A DNA stretch of 64,000 nt, from contig CM049309.1 of the NCBI GenBank assembly GCA_026874595.1, positions 96,742,723 through 96,806,722 on the forward strand, read 5' to 3'. The first letter of the stretch is position 1. Each line of letters starts with the position of its first letter. Under the pieces are notes generated by a model. The model searched no databases. It was not told the DNA's origin and worked only from the letters and a program-made list of their open reading frames with translations. The DNA comes from Sipunculus nudus. Its lineage: Eukaryota > Annelida > Sipuncula > Golfingiida > Sipunculidae. Positions 58,421-64,000 of this stretch are shown piece after piece. The position numbers and the translations under genes were made by a program.

Positions 58421-60240
58421 TTTTTTTTTTTTTTGTTATCTGCATTTACTTAGATTTTATAGGGAAAAAGCTGAAAAACCTTTAGTCTTCTTCTTGTAAA
58501 TGGTCCAGCCACATTGTTCAATATTTTACAGAAATGATCCCAGAGGCAAGCCCTCTTAAGTTTGTTCAAATGGTTTGCATTTGATGAATTTTAGCGGAGT
58601 TACACGAATTTGAACATAGTCATTTGGCCAAGTAAGCATACTCACGTAGTAATCTCAGAAATGACAGAAGCTAGCATCACCAAGGATTGTGCGAATGTTG
58701 GTCACATGACTCATATTTGAAGTTGCAGATTTCATGGTGCCACCTACATTGACCTGTTTTTTTATGGGCAAAAACCTCATAATTTTAGCCTCATAAAATG
58801 TTTATGAAGAAACTGTCAAGTTGAATCGTTCGATTTTTCAAAAGAATTATTCTAGGACATGGTTCTTTCAATCATATCAGAATAGATTGAGTTTCTGATT
58901 TTTGGTTGGGTCGTGAAAAGCTTAAGTTGGTCTTATGTCCATTATTATGTCTTTTTCAAACTGAGGACTGCAATAGTGTTCTTCTACAAAATTTTTGTTT
59001 CAATTATAACTCCTGTAACATTGCACACAAATTATTCTTAGGTGGCCTTTGTTAAAGTTTACTTGAATGATTTTTGGCAGAATTATTGAACCTTTAACAA
59101 TGAAAGGACTGCATCTTTTATTCTTCTAGATATTTTGATAAGAAGTTTATGAATATGTCAGCTTGAAAAAAAAGCATTTTAGCAAAAGTCTTTCAGTATG
59201 TGTAAACAGATTTACCAACGGGCCAAGATTGTGTCTGTATCTTTGAATAGGTTGAGAAACTGCCAAATGTTTCAGATTTGGCAACAGATCAAGAGTTCAT
59301 TCAGTCCGGCCAGATATAGGTCAAGAGTTCAATCAGTACAGCCAAGCACAAGGCATGCGATCTTCTCAAGGGTGACATGTGAACACCTCATTGGCACCAT
59401 GTGATCATCTCATAGATAGCATGTGATCACCTCATGAGTATCTTATGATCACCTCATGTGTGTCATGCCCCTCAGGGCTGCATGTCGAGCCAATATGTGA
59501 GCTTATGCAATGGTGTGGGTACTATTTTAAATTTGGAAACAGGCCAAAGGTCAGTCCGGATCTATTTATAGCTTTGGCAGACTGGCCACTGCGTCAGATT
59601 ATGCAACAGGTCAAGAGTTCATTCAGTGCAGCCAGGTACAGGTCAAAAGTTAACTCAGTCGAGCCAGGTGTAGGTCATGAGTTCACTCAGTGCAGTAGCC
59701 TGAACTAGCAATTTGTCACAGTTCACTCGGGGCAACTGCCTTTCTCTATGTGTTTTTGATGGCTTTCTCGTTCACAAGACAGGTGTCGCCACCTACAATG
59801 ACTTTTGCACAGTGAATGTGCCTGCTTATTTCTACAGAGGAATTTGATATATCAGCCTGAAATTGGGCATGTTTATACATTTCGTATAGCTTTGTCGTTT
59901 ACAAGACTGGTGGTGCCACCTACAATAATTTTTGCACAGTGTGTGTCCCTGCTTATTTCTCAGGAGGGGTTTGATATATCAGTCTGAAATTGGGCATATA
60001 TATATATATATCTCTGATAGCTTCGTTGTATACAAGACTGGTGGTGCCAGCTACAATCATTTTTGTGTTATGTGCACCCATGCCAGAATTTCAGCTGTGA
60101 TGTCTATGTAATTTTTTCTTATTCAAAATGTTTAGTACTTGCATTGTCCATATACATGAAAAGTAATGGTCCAGCATTGAAGCATTATACCTGATGTATT
60201 TACCAATGCACAGGTTCGCATTAGGCCTGTAGGCCTTGTT
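58421..60240 (+). mobile_element. Hel-B 3' part
   Basis: Internal Hel-B sequence resumes after the Hel-C CTAG and a T13 run, includes the AGGTCAAGAGTTCA block (59280-59720), and ends CACAGGTTCGC (60209-60219), AGGCCTGTAGGCCT, TTGTT. Confidence 0.72.
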
Positions 60241-61175
60241 CTTAATATTTACCAGAAGTATTCTCCTATATATTTCCTAAATACATGCCAGAAATTAAGT
60301 CCATAAGGTGTAATTTCTTTAAGTTATGGGCCCGAACATAATGGATTTTGTAAAAATTCAGGAAAAATATTTACTCACTTAACATGAAAACTTTTGAAAC
60401 TAGAGACTTTTTCCCCCAAGTATTTAACTTTGTTTAATTAATAAGATTCATTTGTATAACCAAAATTATGTCTGAATTTGGTAAATTTTTTTAAGTTATT
60501 AGCATAAAGAAAAATTAGTACCCTAAATTTTGCCCATCTTTGACCATGGCAGATTTTTTCCTGTGAGTACAGTTGATTTAATTTTCACAGCATGTAAACG
60601 TAAGTATTTTATTTGTTTTTAAATCTGGAATTTGAAAATTAAAGCTTGAAAATTAGGCTCGTTATTGAATTTTTTGTTGAGGCTCTGTTGCAGTCACTTG
60701 CTTTGTCCAGATGCAGGCCCGCACTCCTGGTCCCTGGAAGTCAGCTATGCCAGGGTTCTTGATCTGTTACAGTCACTTGGGGAGATGCCCTGCTGTGCCA
60801 GGTGTACAGTTATTCTCATATAAGCATCAATCACCCCCCCCCCCCCCCCACATCCCCACCAATGGCCACCCCCCCCCCCCCCCCGCCAAACCCAACCCAC
60901 CAAGTGTTATGCAGTAATTTTCATTGTTTGCACTGATTTTGTCCATTGTAATGCTGTTTTCATTCCAATAGGCAAAACTATCCTTTAAAAAGTAATTCAA
61001 GGAGAAATCTGGAAGATACCATGTTGGGTTAATGTAGCATTTTTAAAGAAATCAGTTATCTTTTAAATGATTTTAACCAATTTAAATATAATTAGACCTA
61101 TCAGTATGCAAAAATTTATAAAATATAAAGCAAATTATGGATAAATAAAGGCAATCAAAGATTTCGGCAAACGTG
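60241..61175 (+). mobile_element. Hel-A internal fragment
   Basis: Matches Hel-A interior (17740-18280 and 565-760). Both ends are missing; it hosts two 16-base C tracts (60834-60849, 60869-60884). Confidence 0.65.
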
Positions 61176-62935
61176 TTGTTCAGGTCCGTATTTTAAAGGC
61201 AATGTTGATGTTGATCACACGCGTATGTTTGTATGTCTGTCTGTATGTCCGCGCTCTATGGGCCACAATTTTGCACCAACCACCCTGAAACTTATAAAAT
61301 CAGTGTAAAATCGGGGCCTATTGTTTTTGGTCATGATCAGTCAAAGGTCAAGGTCAGGGTAACTGAAAAACCTTTAAAGGGTTTTTTCTTTATATCTTCG
61401 TTAAAATTTATCGTAGCCACATAAATTGTTCTTTGTTTTGCCTGGCATTCCTAGGCCTTTCCTCCAGTGACCTAATTGTCCCAGTCTGTTGTAATCATAG
61501 GTGCGTATAAATGGGGGAAGGTAACAAAATTAGAATTTTTTTCTTACTTTTCCATTTTTAGAGCTAGAGACGTCTGGGTTTTTTTTTGCATTAGGTAGTA
61601 TTCAATGAAGTATTTATCATAAAGTATCAAGTCTCGTAGAATCTTGTGCCAATTTTCGTCAAAAGAGATCTTTCGAGATTTCATTAAATGTGACCTGGAG
61701 GTCACAATTTTTTAACTATGACTTTGAAAGTGATATATTTTATGTTATTTCTAAATATCTCAAAATTGTTTTTTCATTTTTTTGGAAATAGCCACCAAGG
61801 GCCGTTGTACCTGAAACACTGTAACATATCATTTTTCTGCAATATCTCAAAAAATATTAAACGTGACACAATTTTTATGATCTTATCTGAAACTAGGATC
61901 ATTAGCTTATTCCTGCGCACATGCAGCCGTGTGCTGCTGTTACCATGGTAACCAAATTTTGTGTTAAAACTTGGCAATCTGAAAAATAATTAATTTTTTG
62001 CTTCTATCTCTGTTGATATGTATACTGCAAGGGATTATTTTAATGCATGAGGTAGCATTCCCTTCGTTCTAAGTCAGTCAACTGCAAGTCACGTAGAATC
62101 TCGCTCTGTTTTCCGTCAAACGAGAAATTACAAGATTTTGCAGAAATGCTGATAACTCGGTCACGTTTTAGGTTAAAGAGTAGTAGTTTTCAGCATCTAG
62201 TAGCCTTTCGGAAGCTTAACATGATAAAACTGCAAATCTTGCCAAATCTATTATCATCCCCCGCCAAACTAGAGTAATTGAGATTTCGTAAATTTGCCGT
62301 ATGTCTTTGTCATTTTATTGCTACAGATGTCTGTTTTTTATTGTTCAAGAATCATTTGACTAGTTTTAAGTGACATTAGTGTATATCTCGTCATGTCTCT
62401 CACCATTTGTTGTCAAACGAGAACAGAGGACCATTTAAACAAATGCCTATAATGCTGTCATTTTTTTACGCTACAGACATATAGAATTCAGCATTTGACA
62501 GGGTCTGACACTCTCGGTCACATTATGTGATTATATTGCAATTCTCTTCAAAACTCGCATCGTTTTCGACCAAATAATGAAGACATATCCGTGAGCACAA
62601 GTGGCTTCAGGGTTGACCGGTAAGTGCCGTCAAGGCTATTACAGTTCCCATGAACTTCACAAAGCAGCATTGAATAGAGGACAAAACCGCAAAATGTAAA
62701 GTTAACGCACCTGTTATTTTCATTGTTTCCCCTGGTGCGGCCCCTTGTGTTGCCAAGAACCACTGGCAAATCTTTCAAACCAGGGACGGATCCCCAATTT
62801 TGTAATTGGGTGTGTCAAAATATGGGTGGATCTCTGGTTTAGCAGATGGGGGCAGGGGTTAAATTTTAATTATACATCAAATATATATAATTAAAAATAA
62901 AATATCTCGAAACTTATTTTTTTCATTTTAGAAAA

Positions 62936-62955
62936 TAGCCACCAGATGGCGCTGC
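62936..62955 (+). promoter_or_regulatory. CTCF-like motif
   Basis: TAGCCACCAGATGGCGCTGC matches the vertebrate CTCF core CCASYAGRKGGCRS at every core position. It lies in a Hel-G unit. Occupancy is inference. Confidence 0.5.
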
Positions 62956-63841
62956 AGCAATCATTATTGTGCCATACCTCAAAACTATAGACAGTGTCAC
63001 AACACTGATTGCAGCATCTGAAACTAGTTTAATGCGTTTATCCTCGTGGTGACTCTGTCATATTCTTTCGTTACCTTGGTGACCTAATATAGATTACAAT
63101 TTAATTCTTCCTTTTCTTGAAATTCAAAATATTGAGATTTATTTTTATAGACTGCTTTCCATTTTCCATGACATGAGTACATGGCCTTCACATGGAGTTT
63201 TTTTCCGTCTGTCTGTCTGTTTTTCTGTCTCTTCATCTGCGACTCTTAAAAATCAACATAACCACATAATAGTGTGCTTCTGTTTCCCCCATAATTAGGG
63301 TTATTCATTGACCAGTTCCAAATATTACCTGCCTGTCTGCTGTTTGCTGTCTGCTAGTTTGACTTTCTTATTCCTGCTTCCAGCATGCTCTCGACCTATG
63401 GTCGTCTAGTTTGTTTGTTTGTTTCTTTGTTTGTTTGTCCCACATCTACTGGCTAAAATTTTGCTGTAATTGCTCTCAAACTTATATGATCACTATAAAA
63501 TTGTCCCCAATAGAAGCCTATTGTTTTTGGTTATCATGGATCAAAGGTCAACCTCAGGGTCACCAAGACCCCTAAAAAATGCACTTTTCTCCATAACTTT
63601 GTCAAGAATGCTCGTAGCCGCATAAACTTTAACTCATTTTATTCGTCATTAATTGGCCTTTCACCTTAATGCACAACTGCCTCAATCTTATGTAACCATG
63701 GCTACGTCATTTTAAAGAAAAAATCATGAAGTTTAAAATTTGAAAAATGATTTTTGTAACTTTGTCATTTTTAATGCTAGAGAGGTCTAATTTTTTTAAG
63801 AGTGTAAATAGTATAACGTAATTTTTTTAAGTTTCCGGATC

Positions 63842-63860
63842 TGGCCACTAGGGGGCGCTG
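63842..63860 (+). promoter_or_regulatory. CTCF-like motif, near-perfect
   Basis: TGGCCACTAGGGGGCGCTG agrees with the vertebrate 19-base CTCF consensus at all but two positions, both tolerated. It is at the equivalent place in the next Hel-G unit. Confidence 0.55.
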
Positions 63861-64000
63861 TACAACAATTTTGCCAGATTTCATTAATCATGCCCCAGAG
63901 GTCCCAATTTTAAAGTAATCGCTTCAAAACTGATACATTTTGTGCTAAATAGAAATATATCTCGAAATAAATTTTTCATGTTTGGAATATAGCCACCAGG

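Larger units (their letters stand above)
61176..64000 (+). repeat. Hel-G, uncharacterised repeat family with internal repetition (runs off the window)
   Basis: Two related starts (about 61205 and 63400) share a gtctgtctgta- or gtttgtttg-type run, then caaaggtcaaggtca-type sequence. A block aatatctcgaaa...atagccaccag recurs at about 61755, 62905, 63830 and 63960. Ends and hairpins were not identified. No protein recognised. Confidence 0.5.

Noticed and set aside
1-64000. tRNA, rRNA or snRNA genes
   Set aside because: No cloverleaf with A and B boxes and no rRNA core sequence was seen by eye; a covariance scan was not possible.

Overview
The window is animal nuclear DNA: AT-rich, spliced, without operons and packed with repeats. 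It most resembles a lophotrochozoan and probably a bivalve mollusc. That placement is inferred from non-autonomous Helitron/Helentron-type elements that carry a GTCC tetranucleotide microsatellite just inside the 5' end, as the molluscan pearl and dipteran DINE-1 elements do. No species can be named from the sequence alone.

The only convincing protein-coding gene is a plus-strand phospholipid-hydroperoxide glutathione peroxidase (GPX4 type). Four exons are visible, at 1595-1742, 10340-10488, 27349-27433 and 40626-40658. Their phases join correctly (0, 2, 0), and the 5' coding exon(s) lie upstream of the window. The catalytic codon is an in-frame TGA at 1632-1634, so the product should be a selenoprotein. 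A SECIS-like hairpin with the expected core geometry lies about 100 nt after the stop codon (40757-40816), and a poly(A) signal lies at 41258-41267. About 416 nt of coding sequence is spread over 39 kb.

Nearly everything else is nested mobile DNA. I recognise at least five families, here called Hel-A to Hel-E, plus weaker Hel-F and Hel-G. Each of the five has a subterminal inverted repeat, a short hairpin close to the 3' end, a 3' terminus of CTAG or CTTG, and insertion into runs of T with no target-site duplication. Layout: 1-1594 Hel-E in Hel-A; 2.0-5.7 kb Hel-B; 6.6-9.2 kb full-length Hel-A; 10.9-12.8 kb a foldback repeat interrupted by Hel-D; 14.9-22.9 kb stacked Hel-A; 22.9-26.8 kb Hel-B carrying Hel-D; 28.5-40.5 kb an old Hel-A copy split by an 8.15-kb TTAA-flanked insertion (28873-37023) that itself holds two more Hel-A copies, one with Hel-C inside; 38.0-40.3 kb Hel-E; 42.3-49.5 kb minus-strand Hel-A split by a 4.6-kb Hel-D with a 14-unit satellite array; 49.5-60.2 kb Hel-B, Hel-A, Hel-C and Hel-F fragments; 61.2-64.0 kb Hel-G with CTCF-like sites.

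Across otherwise unrelated families the same short motifs recur: the palindrome GGTGGCGCCACC, and AGGTCA-type nuclear-receptor half-sites arranged as DR1 or DR2. This shared motif content, the covarying Hel-D ends and the TTAA insertion are the least-explained structure here. No transposase, Rep/helicase or reverse transcriptase open reading frame was recognised, and the many 60-126 codon open frames are by-products of repeats.
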